Assembly: GCA_022360075.1 (NCBI GenBank)
Contig: JAKSDN010000373.1
Span: 1-14,552, forward strand
Length of the DNA stretch: 14,552 bases
Source of the DNA: Kiloniellales bacterium
GTDB taxonomy: Bacteria > Pseudomonadota > Alphaproteobacteria > Kiloniellales > JAKSDN01
Reading direction: 5' to 3'
A program made the translations under genes and the position numbers. Positions 1 through 6,922 of the stretch are shown here, piece after piece; positions within the stretch are counted from its first letter, which is position 1; every line of letters begins with the position of its first letter. Below the pieces are notes generated by a model that was given only the letters and a program-made list of their open reading frames with translations, did no database searches and was not told the DNA's origin.

Positions 1-192
1 CTGCACCAGCCGGCCAGCGTGCTGCGCCTGGACGGCCCGACGATCCATCCGAGCATGCTCTGGCCCCTGGTGCTCATGGCCTTGGGCTTCACCTTCTACT
101 ATGTCACCCTGCTGTTCGTGCGGGTGAAAAGCGATCTCCTGGCGGCGCGCGCCCGAGCCCTCGAGCTCGCCGCCCTGCAATCGGGGAGCTGA
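1..192 (+). CDS. ccmC: Heme exporter/handling protein CcmC, C-terminal end (partial)
   Basis: This reading frame is open from the window edge to a TGA at 190-192 and gives the last 63 residues of CcmC. It begins with LHQPASV, which fits the conserved periplasmic His-containing segment just before the last transmembrane helix of CcmC. A hydrophobic helix follows (about residues 20-41, with FTFYYVTLLFVRV), then a short charged cytoplasmic tail. CcmC is an inner-membrane protein that carries a tryptophan-rich WWD motif and two heme-ligand histidines, and it loads heme onto CcmE. The WWD motif lies upstream of the window. The next gene, ccmD, begins 6 bases downstream, and the full ccm operon follows, which makes the assignment firm despite the truncation. 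Confidence 0.93.
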   Translation: MHQPASVLRLDGPTIHPSMLWPLVLMALGFTFYYVTLLFVRVKSDLLAARARALELAALQSGS

Positions 193-198
193 CGCATC

Positions 199-393
199 AT
201 GTCCTTGCTGCAAGACTTCCTGGCGATGGGCGGCTACGGCGGCTACGTCTGGCCGGCCTACGCGCTGAGCGCCGTGGTCCTGATCGGCTTCGCCGTGACC
301 AGCCTGCGCGACCTGCGCGCCGCCGAGCGGGCGCTTGCCAAGCAAGAGGCCAAGCAGCCGGACCGGCGCCGGCGCAAGGCGGCCCGGGCATGA
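199..393 (+). CDS. ccmD: Small membrane protein CcmD of the heme exporter
   Basis: This gene encodes 64 residues, typical of the small and poorly conserved CcmD family. The N-terminus holds the usual CcmD signature, MGGYGGYVWPAY (residues 10-21), which runs into one transmembrane helix (about 18-35). A strongly basic cytoplasmic tail (KQPDRRRRKAARA) follows. CcmD sits with CcmC and CcmE and helps release heme-loaded CcmE from the CcmABC complex. The ATG at 199 is preceded by GGGGAG at 183-188. The stop codon overlaps the start of ccmE in an ATGA at 390-393, so the two are probably coupled in translation. Position between ccmC and ccmE supports the call. Confidence 0.92.
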   Translation: MSLLQDFLAMGGYGGYVWPAYALSAVVLIGFAVTSLRDLRAAERALAKQEAKQPDRRRRKAARA

Positions 394-836
394 CCCGCAA
401 GCGCAAGCGCATGATCGCCGTGCTGGCCGGCCTGGCCAGCGTCGCCGTTGCCGCTGCCCTGGTCCTGAGCGCCTTCGAGGAGAACCTGCTCTACTTCTAC
501 AGCCCGAGCGACCTGACCAGCCAGGAGGTGCCGCGCGACCGCCCGATCCGCCTGGGCGGCCTGGTCGCCGAGGACTCGATCAAGCGCCTGGACGACGGGC
601 TGACGGTGCAGTTCGTCATCACCGACCTGGCCCACCAGGTGGCGGTCACCTACAAGGGCATCCTGCCCGACCTGTTCCGCGAGGGCCAAGGGGTGATCGC
701 CGAGGGCCGCTACTCCGAGCGCGGCCTGATCGCCGACGAGGTGCTGGCCAAGCACGATGAGAACTACATGCCGCCGGAGGTCGCCGAGGCCCTGAAGAAA
801 TCCGGCCAGTGGCACGAGGAGGACGGGCACCAGTGA
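390..836 (+). CDS. ccmE: Periplasmic heme chaperone CcmE
   Basis: This gene encodes 148 residues, the normal CcmE length. A basic start (MTRKRKRM) and one N-terminal membrane anchor (about 8-29) are followed by an OB-fold periplasmic domain. The heme-binding motif KHDENYMPPE lies at residues 121-130: His122 is the residue that bonds covalently to heme, and Tyr126 is the conserved axial ligand. CcmE takes heme from CcmC and hands it to CcmF/CcmH for attachment to apocytochrome c. The ATG overlaps the ccmD stop (ATGA). At the 3' end GTGA (833-836) overlaps the start of ccmF. The short charged tail ends in EEDGHQ. No odd features were seen. Confidence 0.97.
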   Translation: MTRKRKRMIAVLAGLASVAVAAALVLSAFEENLLYFYSPSDLTSQEVPRDRPIRLGGLVAEDSIKRLDDGLTVQFVITDLAHQVAVTYKGILPDLFREGQGVIAEGRYSERGLIADEVLAKHDENYMPPEVAEALKKSGQWHEEDGHQ

Positions 837-2824
837 TCCCGGAACTCGGTCAACTGGCGCTCATCCTGGCGCTCCTGGTGGCGGCCGTGCAGGGCAGCGT
901 GCCCCTGGTCGGCGCGGCGCGCGGCAACGCCGCCTGGATGGCGCTCGCCCGGCCGGCGGCGCTGCTGCAGTTCGCCCTGCTCGCCACCGCCTTCCTGGCG
1001 CTCACCCAGAGCTACGTGATCTCCGACTTCACGGTGCTCAACGTGGCGCAGAACTCGCACTCCGCCAAGCCGCTGCTCTACAAGATCTCGGGCGTCTGGG
1101 GCAATCACGAGGGCTCGATGCTGCTCTGGGTGCTGATCCTCGCCCTGTTCGGCGCCGCGGTCGCCATGTTCGGCGGCAACCTGCCGGCCAGCCTGCGCGC
1201 CCGGGTGCTCTCGGTGCAGGCCTGGATCGCGCTCGGCTTTCTCACCTTCATGATCTTCACCTCGAACCCCTTCGAGCGGGTCTTCCCGCCGCCGCTCGAC
1301 GGCAACGACCTCAACCCCCTGCTCCAGGACCCGGGCCTGGCGTTCCATCCGCCCATGCTCTACACCGGCTACGTCGGCCTCTCGATCGCCTTCTCCTTCG
1401 CGGTGGCGGCCCTGATCGAGGGCCGGGTCGACGCCGCCTGGGCGCGCTGGGTGCGGCCCTGGACCCTGGCCGCCTGGGTCTTCCTGACCGCCGGCATCGC
1501 GCTCGGCTCCTGGTGGGCCTACTACGAGCTCGGCTGGGGCGGCTGGTGGTTCTGGGACCCGGTCGAGAACGTCTCCTTCATGCCTTGGCTGTTGGGCACG
1601 GCACTGCTCCACTCGGCGATCGTGGTGGAAAAGCGCGAGGCGTTGAAGATCTGGACGGTGCTGCTCGCCATCCTGACCTTCTCGCTCTCGCTGATCGGCA
1701 CCTTCATCGTGCGCTCGGGCCTGCTGACCTCGGTCCATGCCTTCGCGACCGACCCCGAGCGCGGCCTCTTCATCCTGCTCTTGCTGGCCATCGCGATCGG
1801 CGGCTCGCTGCTGCTCTTCGCGCTCCGCGCACCGGCGCTCAAGGCCGGCGGGCTCTTCGCCCCGGTCAGCCGCGAGGGCGCGCTGGTGATGAACAACCTG
1901 CTGCTGTCCACCGCGACGGCAACGGTGTTGCTCGGCACGCTCTATCCGCTGTTCCTCGATGCCGTCACCGGCCAGACCGTCTCGGTCGGCCCGCCCTTCT
2001 TCAACAAGACCTTCGTGCCGATCATGATTCCGCTGGTGGCGATCATGGCGGTCGGGCCGCTGCTGGCCTGGAAGCGGGCCGACCTGCCGGGCGCGCTCGG
2101 CCGGCTCAAGTTCGCGGCGGCGCTGACCGCGGTCGCGGTGCTGGCGGCGCTCTATCTGCAAAGCGGCGGGCCGGTGCTGGCGCTCGCGGGCATCGCCTTC
2201 GCCGCCTGGCTGTTCATCGGCACCCTGGTCGAGTGGGCCGAGCGGGTGAAGCTGTTCCGGGCGCCGCTGGCCGAAAGCCTGTCGCGGGCGCGCCGCCTGC
2301 CACGCGCCGCCTACGGCATGAGCCTGGCCCACGCCGGCCTCGCCGTCGCGATCGCCGGCATGACCGCCTCGGCGGCCTGGAAGGAAGAGGCGGTGACCGT
2401 CATGCAACCCGGCCAGAGCCTCGAGCTGGGCGGCTACAGCTACCGGCTGGAGGGCGTCGAGGCCTTGCAAGGGCCGAACTACCGCAGCGACACCGCGACC
2501 TTCACCGTCACCCGCGACGGCGAGCCCGTCGCCGTCCTGACGCCGGAGAAGCGCCTCTACCCGGTGCAGAACATGCCGACGACGGAGGCGGCCATCCACA
2601 CCACGGGCCTCGCCGACCTCTACGCCGTGATTGGCGACCCGGATGGTCAGGGCGGCTGGACCGTGCGGATCTATCACGAGCCGCTGGTGCCCTGGATTTG
2701 GGCGGGTTCCCTGATCATGGTCTTGGGCGGCATGGTCTCGCTCAGCGATCGCCGGCTGCGGATCGGCGCCCCGACCCGGCGCCATCAGCCCGCCGCGGCG
2801 GCACCCGGCGCCGCGCGCGCCTGA
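833..2824 (+). CDS. ccmF: Cytochrome c heme lyase subunit CcmF
   Basis: This gene encodes 663 residues from a GTG at 833, close to the usual CcmF length of about 650. I chose this start because the protein then begins (M)IPELGQLAL, matching the family N-terminus, and because it forms a GTGA overlap with the ccmE stop; a GTG at 809 would add eight unconserved residues. Many transmembrane helices are visible. The WWD heme-handling region lies at about residues 227-252 (SWWAYYELGWGGWWFWDPVENVSFMPW). Conserved histidines include His92 (GNHEGS), His172 (FHPP) and His260. A hydrophilic periplasmic segment at about 520-620 precedes the last helix. CcmF, with CcmH and CcmI, attaches heme to CXXCH motifs of apocytochromes. 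The gap to ccmG is 18 bases. Confidence 0.97.
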   Translation: MIPELGQLALILALLVAAVQGSVPLVGAARGNAAWMALARPAALLQFALLATAFLALTQSYVISDFTVLNVAQNSHSAKPLLYKISGVWGNHEGSMLLWVLILALFGAAVAMFGGNLPASLRARVLSVQAWIALGFLTFMIFTSNPFERVFPPPLDGNDLNPLLQDPGLAFHPPMLYTGYVGLSIAFSFAVAALIEGRVDAAWARWVRPWTLAAWVFLTAGIALGSWWAYYELGWGGWWFWDPVENVSFMPWLLGTALLHSAIVVEKREALKIWTVLLAILTFSLSLIGTFIVRSGLLTSVHAFATDPERGLFILLLLAIAIGGSLLLFALRAPALKAGGLFAPVSREGALVMNNLLLSTATATVLLGTLYPLFLDAVTGQTVSVGPPFFNKTFVPIMIPLVAIMAVGPLLAWKRADLPGALGRLKFAAALTAVAVLAALYLQSGGPVLALAGIAFAAWLFIGTLVEWAERVKLFRAPLAESLSRARRLPRAAYGMSLAHAGLAVAIAGMTASAAWKEEAVTVMQPGQSLELGGYSYRLEGVEALQGPNYRSDTATFTVTRDGEPVAVLTPEKRLYPVQNMPTTEAAIHTTGLADLYAVIGDPDGQGGWTVRIYHEPLVPWIWAGSLIMVLGGMVSLSDRRLRIGAPTRRHQPAAAAPGAARA

Positions 2825-2842
2825 CCCGGCTTCCCACAGGAC

Positions 2843-3391
2843 ATGACCCAACGCCTCCTGTTCCTCCTGCCGGCACTGGTCTTCGCGGTGATCGCCGGCT
2901 ACTTCCTTTGGGGTCTGACCGACCCGGACCATAACCCGCGCCAGGTGCCCTCGGCCCTGGTCGGCAAGCCCGTGCCCGACTTCGACCTGCCGCCGGTCGC
3001 GGGCGTCGAGGTGCCGGGCCTGGCCACCGCGGATCTGGCCGAGGGCCCCGTGACCCTGGTCAACTTCTTCGCTTCCTGGTGCGTACCCTGCCGCGCCGAG
3101 CATCCGATTTTCATGCGTCTGGCCGAGGAGGGCCGGGTGCGCATGGTCGGCATCAACTATCGGGACAAGCCGGAAGATGCGGCTACCTGGCTGGCGGAAC
3201 TCGGCAATCCCTACGAGCGCATCGGCGCCGACGCCAAGGCCCGCGCGGGAATCGACTGGGGCGTCTCGGGCGTGCCCGAGACCTTCGTCGTCGATCGCGC
3301 GGGACAGATCCGCTACCAGCACATCGGACCGATCCTGCCGAAAGACCTGGAGCAGACCCTCCTGCCCCTCATCGAGGGCCTGAGCCAATGA
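2843..3391 (+). CDS. ccmG: Periplasmic thiol:disulfide oxidoreductase CcmG/DsbE
   Basis: This gene encodes 182 residues: an uncleaved N-terminal membrane anchor (about 4-24) and a periplasmic thioredoxin-fold domain. The active site is WCVPC, with Cys80 and Cys83, and the cis-proline loop is GVPET (Pro145). The family-specific GINYRDK motif is at about 103-109. CcmG is kept reduced by CcdA/DsbD and reduces the disulfide of apocytochrome c or CcmH so that heme can attach. The ATG at 2843 follows a weak AGG ribosome-binding sequence. The stop codon overlaps the ccmH start (ATGA, 3388-3391). Its place between ccmF and ccmH separates it from general thioredoxins. Confidence 0.96.
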   Translation: MTQRLLFLLPALVFAVIAGYFLWGLTDPDHNPRQVPSALVGKPVPDFDLPPVAGVEVPGLATADLAEGPVTLVNFFASWCVPCRAEHPIFMRLAEEGRVRMVGINYRDKPEDAATWLAELGNPYERIGADAKARAGIDWGVSGVPETFVVDRAGQIRYQHIGPILPKDLEQTLLPLIEGLSQ

Positions 3392-3861
3392 CCGCGCGGC
3401 TGCTCGCCCTGATGCTGCTCGCCGCCGCCCTGCCGGCGCTCGCGGTCGAACCGGACGAGATCCTCGACGACCCGGGGCTGGAAGCGCGGGCGCGCGTCCT
3501 CTCGAAGGACATCCGCTGCCTGGTCTGTCAGAACGAATCGATCGATTCCTCCAATGCCGAGATGGCCAAGGACCTGCGCGTCCTCGTGCGCGAGCGCCTG
3601 GTCGCCGGCGACAGCGATGAGGAGGTCTTCGACTACCTGGTCGCGCGCTACGGCGATTACGTGCTGCTCGAGCCGCCCATGCGCCCGCGCACCTATCTGC
3701 TTTGGTTCGGCCCCGCGTTGCTCTTGCTGCTCGGCGGGCTCGGCGTCGCGCTGTTCTTCCGCGGACGGCGGAAGGCCGCAGCGCAGCCGGCGCCCCTGAC
3801 CGCCGCCGAACGGCGCCGCCTCGAAGCGCTGCTCGAAGAGTCGGGCGACCAGCGCCGATGA
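3388..3861 (+). CDS. ccmH: Cytochrome c maturation thiol protein CcmH
   Basis: This gene encodes 157 residues from the ATG that overlaps the ccmG stop. A signal sequence (about 1-19, ending ALA) precedes the periplasmic three-helix domain that holds the redox motif RCLVCQN (Cys44 and Cys47). This is the family LRCxxCQ motif, with Leu-Val between the two cysteines. A transmembrane helix (about 104-124) and a short basic cytoplasmic tail follow. CcmH forms or resolves a mixed disulfide with apocytochrome c and acts with CcmF and CcmI. This is the short form of CcmH; the TPR part is a separate gene (ccmI) downstream, unlike the fused CcmH of E. coli. The stop overlaps the ccmI ATG in an ATGA at 3858-3861. 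Confidence 0.96.
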   Translation: MTARLLALMLLAAALPALAVEPDEILDDPGLEARARVLSKDIRCLVCQNESIDSSNAEMAKDLRVLVRERLVAGDSDEEVFDYLVARYGDYVLLEPPMRPRTYLLWFGPALLLLLGGLGVALFFRGRRKAAAQPAPLTAAERRRLEALLEESGDQRR

Positions 3862-5042
3862 CCCTCTGGCTGACTCTCGCCGCCATCACGGCGCTGGCCG
3901 TGATCGGCCTTCTCCTGCCCGTGCTCCGCGGCGCGCCCGCGCCCGCGAGCCGCCGCGACTACGACCTGACCGTCTATCGCGATCAGCTCGCGGAGATCGA
4001 GCGCGACTTGGCCCGTGGCGTGCTGAGCGGGGATCAGGCCGAAGCGGCGCGCACCGAGGTCCAGCGCCGGATGCTCGCCGCAGCGGACGTAGGGGAGTCG
4101 GAGAGCGACGCGACCCCGGCGGAGACAGCGGATGGGCCGCGGCGGCGCAGTTCCGTCCTGGCCACAGTCATCGCGATCGCCGTGCCCCTGGCCGCGCTCG
4201 GGCTCTACGCCGGGCTCGGGGCGCCCGGCGTGCCGAGCCTGCCGCTCGCCGAACGCCAGGGCGAGATCGCCGATGGCGAAAGCCTGGAAGGCCTGGCCGC
4301 CGGCCTGGCGCGCCGCCTCGCGCGGGAGGAGGGCGAGGTCGCCGACTGGCTGCTGCTCGCCCGCACCTACGCTCAGCTCAACCGCTACGCCGAGGCAGCC
4401 GAGGCAGCCGGACAGGCCGTGGCGCGCGGCGCCGACGACCCCGAGACCAACGGATTTCACGGCGAGATGCTGGTCGCTGCCAACAACGGCACGGTCGTGC
4501 CGGCGGCGCGCGAAGCCTTCGCGCGCGTGCTCGAGCAGGATCTGGCCAATCCCCGGGCGCTCTACTACGCCGGCCTGGCGCTGGCCCAAGACGGCCAGAA
4601 CGAGCGGGCGCTCGAGCTCTGGACGGCGCTGGCCCGGGCCTCGCAGGCCGATGCGCCCTGGATGCCCTTGCTCCGGCAACAGATGGCTGAGGCCGCCGAC
4701 GCGGCCGGCAAACCGCTGCCCGAAATCGCCGCGGCGCCGCCGCCAGCCGCGGCACCCGGGCCGAGCGCAGCCGACGTCGAGGCCGCCGCTGCGATGTCCG
4801 ACGAGGAGCGCGCCGCCTTCGTGCGCGCCATGGTCGAACGTCTCGCCGAGCGCCTCGAGGAGGAACCCGACGACCTAGAGGGCTGGCTCCGTCTCAGTCG
4901 CGCCTATCACGTGCTTGGCGAACCCGAGCAGGCGCTCGCTGCGGTTGAACGCGCGGAGTCCCTGGTCGCGGCATTGCCGAGCGACGCACCGCAGCGCGAT
5001 ACAGTGCGCGACGCACGCCGCGCACTTGGCCTCGGCGACTGA
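3858..5042 (+). CDS. ccmI: Apocytochrome c chaperone CcmI (TPR protein)
   Basis: This gene encodes 394 residues from the ATG overlapping ccmH. Helix 1 (about 2-23) leads to the family signature RRDYDLTVYRDQLAEIERD (about 32-50) in a cytoplasmic coiled loop. Helix 2 (about 99-118) leads to the periplasmic part. TPR-like helices run from about 145 to 260 (for example VADWLLLARTYAQLNRYAEAAEAA). An Ala/Pro linker (about 281-305) is followed by another TPR-like unit (WLRLSRAYHVLGEPEQALAAVERAE). CcmI binds the C-terminal helix of apocytochrome c and presents it to CcmF/CcmH. It is the last gene of the ccm run; a 103-base gap with promoter-like sequence follows. Confidence 0.93.
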   Translation: MTLWLTLAAITALAVIGLLLPVLRGAPAPASRRDYDLTVYRDQLAEIERDLARGVLSGDQAEAARTEVQRRMLAAADVGESESDATPAETADGPRRRSSVLATVIAIAVPLAALGLYAGLGAPGVPSLPLAERQGEIADGESLEGLAAGLARRLAREEGEVADWLLLARTYAQLNRYAEAAEAAGQAVARGADDPETNGFHGEMLVAANNGTVVPAAREAFARVLEQDLANPRALYYAGLALAQDGQNERALELWTALARASQADAPWMPLLRQQMAEAADAAGKPLPEIAAAPPPAAAPGPSAADVEAAAAMSDEERAAFVRAMVERLAERLEEEPDDLEGWLRLSRAYHVLGEPEQALAAVERAESLVAALPSDAPQRDTVRDARRALGLGD

Positions 5043-5069
5043 ACCGCTTGGCCCATAATTTTGCTTTGC

Positions 5070-5122
5070 ATGCGTCAGGCGGCCCGCTAACGTCCTAGAC
5101 AAAATGAAATAAAATGCGTCAG
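5070..5122 (+). promoter_or_regulatory. Candidate promoter with paired 9-base repeat upstream of the ABC transporter genes
   Basis: The 103-base gap after ccmI is clearly more AT-rich than its surroundings. TAAAAT at 5110-5115 matches five of six bases of a sigma-70-type -10 element. CTAACG at 5087-5092, 17 bases upstream, is only a poor -35, which would fit an activated promoter. ATGCGTCAG occurs twice as a direct repeat, at 5070-5078 and 5114-5122. The second copy overlaps the -10 end and the likely transcription start, and the first sits upstream of the -35, 44 bases away. The arrangement is what one expects of a regulator binding site, but the regulator is unknown and the promoter is inferred. 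Confidence 0.4.
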
Positions 5123-5145
5123 TCCAGTGAGAGGGACGGGAGACT

Positions 5146-5943
5146 ATGGCGGAGGCAGGGGCCGCTATCAGCGGGCGGCAACCCGCGCTTGTCGTCGACG
5201 ATATCCACAAGCGTTTCGGCGATTTGGAGGTGCTGAAGGGGATTTCTCTAGAGGCCGACGAGCACGACGTGATCTCGATCTTGGGCTCCAGCGGCTCCGG
5301 AAAAAGTACATTTCTGCGCTGCATAAATCTGCTCGAGATGCCGACCTCCGGCGCCGTGACGGTCCATGGCGAGCTGATTCGCATGATCCCCGGCCGCGAA
5401 GGCAACCTCATGCCCGAGGATCAGAAGCAGGTCGATCGGATCCGCGCGCGCCTCGCCATGGTGTTTCAGAGCTTCAACCTCTGGTCTCACATGACGGTTC
5501 TCGAGAATGTCATGGAGGCGCCGGTCCACGTTCTCAAGGTCCGCAAGCCCGAAGCTTTGGAGAAGGCCAAGGAAGTACTGGACCGGGTCGGCATGCTGGA
5601 CCGCAAGGACTACTACCCGGCGCATTGCTCGGGCGGCCAGCAGCAGCGCGCGGCGATTGCGCGCGCACTCGCGGTCGAGCCCGAGGTCATGCTGTTCGAC
5701 GAGCCGACCTCGGCCCTCGACCCGGAGCTCGTCAACGAAGTGCTGCGGGTCATGCGCGGCCTTGCCGACGAGGGCCGCACCATGCTGGTGGTGACCCACG
5801 AGATGGGCTTCGCGCGCGAGGTTTCCGACAAGGTGATGTTCTTGCACCAGGGGCGCGTCGAGGAGTCGGGCGACCCGAAGACAGTCTTCGAGACGCCCAA
5901 GTCCGAGCGCTTCCAACAGTTCCTGGCGGGCAATCTGAAGTAG
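5146..5943 (+). CDS. Polar amino acid ABC transporter ATP-binding protein (HisP type)
   Basis: This gene encodes 265 residues, the usual size for HisP/OccP-type ATPases. Walker A is GSSGSGKST (47-55), the Q-loop is at [10 protein letters not shown], the signature is CSGGQQQR (161-168), Walker B is VMLFDEP (181-187, catalytic Glu186), the D-loop is SALD and the switch histidine is His218. The stretch [16 protein letters not shown] and the insert at about 81-95 are typical of the basic amino acid and opine transporters (HisP, OccP, NocP). The first residue of the ABC signature is Cys in place of the usual Leu. It should power import with the permeases at 6923 and 7619 and the binding protein at 6030. 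GAGGGA at 5131-5136 and GGGAG at 5138-5142 lie before the ATG. Substrate cannot be read from the ATPase. Confidence 0.93.
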   Translation: MAEAGAAISGRQPALVVDDIHKRFGDLEVLKGISLEADEHDVISILGSSGSGKSTFLRCINLLEMPTSGAVTVHGELIRMIPGREGNLMPEDQKQVDRIRARLAMVFQSFNLWSHMTVLENVMEAPVHVLKVRKPEALEKAKEVLDRVGMLDRKDYYPAHCSGGQQQRAAIARALAVEPEVMLFDEPTSALDPELVNEVLRVMRGLADEGRTMLVVTHEMGFAREVSDKVMFLHQGRVEESGDPKTVFETPKSERFQQFLAGNLK

Positions 5944-6016
5944 CCATCGCGACCGACCGACGTTGCAAGTTTACGAGGGAATGCAGGCCGGGTCATTGTC
6001 GATCTAGACGATCTTA

Positions 6017-6024
6017 GAGGAGGT
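6017..6024 (+). promoter_or_regulatory. Strong ribosome-binding site for the solute-binding protein gene
   Basis: GAGGAGGT lies five bases before the GTG at 6030. It contains the full AGGAGG core and is the best match on the plus strand of this window. It fixes the unusual GTG start and suggests high translation, as expected for a periplasmic binding protein needed in excess over its permeases. Confidence 0.8.
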
Positions 6025-6029
6025 ATACC

Positions 6030-6815
6030 GTGAGAAAGCTCTTTTCCGCCGTGGCCATCGCAACGGCAATGTGCATGGCAGCCGGCGGCGCCGGGGCCGG
6101 CGACAAGGTTCGCATAGGTGTCGAGGGCGCCTATCCGCCGTTCAGCTGGGTCGATCCCGACGGCACGCTCAAGGGCTTCGATATCGACATCGCGATGGCG
6201 CTCTGCGAGGAGATTGGTGCCGAGTGCGAGCTGGTGCAGCAGGATTGGGACGGCATCATTCCGGCGCTTCTGGCCCGCAAGTACGACGCCATCATCGCCT
6301 CGATGTCGATCACCGAGGAAAGGAAGAAGAAGGTCAGCTTCACGCAGAAGTACCACCAGACTCCGGCAAAGTTCGTGCGCCGCAAGGGCTCGGGAATCGA
6401 GATCGATGCGGCGAGCATGAAAGGTAAGGCCGTCGGCGTGCAGCGCGCGACAATCCACGACAATTTCGTCACCGCCGAGTTCGGCGATGCCGTCGAGGTC
6501 AAGCGCTATGCCACTCAGGATGAAGCCTATCTCGATGCCGTTGCCGGTCGCGTCGATCTGCTGCTGGCCAATTCGGTCGCCATAGACGAAGGCTTTCTCA
6601 AGACCGAGCAGGGCCAGGAGTTCGAGTTTGTCGGACCCGACTTCTCGGATCCCAAGTACTTCGGCGAGGGTGCGGGCATCGCCGTGCGCAAGAAGGACGA
6701 CGAGCTGCGCAGCAAGCTCAACGCCGCGATCAAGACTATTCTCGAGAACGGCACATACGATGCGATCTCCAAGAAGTACTTCGACTTCAACGTCTACGGT
6801 GAACCCACGGGATAA
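6030..6815 (+). CDS. Periplasmic solute-binding protein, HisJ/LAO-binding-protein family
   Basis: This gene encodes 261 residues from GTG, set by a strong ribosome-binding site. A signal peptide (about 1-24, cleavage likely near AGAG/DK) precedes a type II SBP_bac_3 domain. Hallmarks of the lysine/arginine/ornithine/histidine-binding group are YPPF (35-38), GFDIDIAMALCEEI (49-62), SMSITEERKKKVSFT (91-105) and the C-terminal TYDAISKKYFDFNVYGE. Alignment from memory with LAO-binding protein keeps the carboxylate-binding Arg (Arg98), Ser93, the acidic side-chain contact (Glu32) and stacking aromatics (Tyr35, Trp73). The position of the alpha-ammonium Asp is Asn181, and the Thr near the carboxylate is Ile142. 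The ligand may therefore be a modified amino acid. It works with the neighbouring ATPase and permeases. Confidence 0.92.
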   Translation: MRKLFSAVAIATAMCMAAGGAGAGDKVRIGVEGAYPPFSWVDPDGTLKGFDIDIAMALCEEIGAECELVQQDWDGIIPALLARKYDAIIASMSITEERKKKVSFTQKYHQTPAKFVRRKGSGIEIDAASMKGKAVGVQRATIHDNFVTAEFGDAVEVKRYATQDEAYLDAVAGRVDLLLANSVAIDEGFLKTEQGQEFEFVGPDFSDPKYFGEGAGIAVRKKDDELRSKLNAAIKTILENGTYDAISKKYFDFNVYGEPTG

Positions 6816-6836
6816 TGGCCGCGTGAACACCTGAAT

Positions 6837-6873
6837 GCGCCACCGTTCGGCCGTGGGCGGTGGCGCTTTCTTT
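6837..6873 (+). terminator. Stem-loop with T-rich tail between binding-protein and permease genes
   Basis: GCGCCACCG (6837-6845) pairs perfectly with CGGTGGCGC (6858-6866) to give a 9-base-pair GC-rich stem with a 12-base loop, followed by TTTCTTT (6867-6873). It sits 21 bases after the binding-protein stop codon and 49 bases before the first permease ATG. It fits a partial intrinsic terminator or an RNA-stabilising hairpin that lets the binding protein be made in excess while the permeases are read by read-through. Confidence 0.7.
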
Positions 6874-6922
6874 GTCGGCGAGGCCCACCCGATAGGGGCA
6901 AATTGAGAAGGGGGCCGCTTCG

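Noticed and set aside
809..832. Alternative upstream GTG start of ccmF
   Set aside because: The added residues do not resemble the family N-terminus, and the GTG at 833 gives the conserved IPELG start with a typical start/stop overlap.
764..3889. A very long open frame on the minus strand opposite ccmF, ccmG and ccmH
   Set aside because: It is rich in Arg, Gly, Glu and Gln with no recognisable domain, and it mirrors well-supported ccm genes; such frames arise from strong GC bias.
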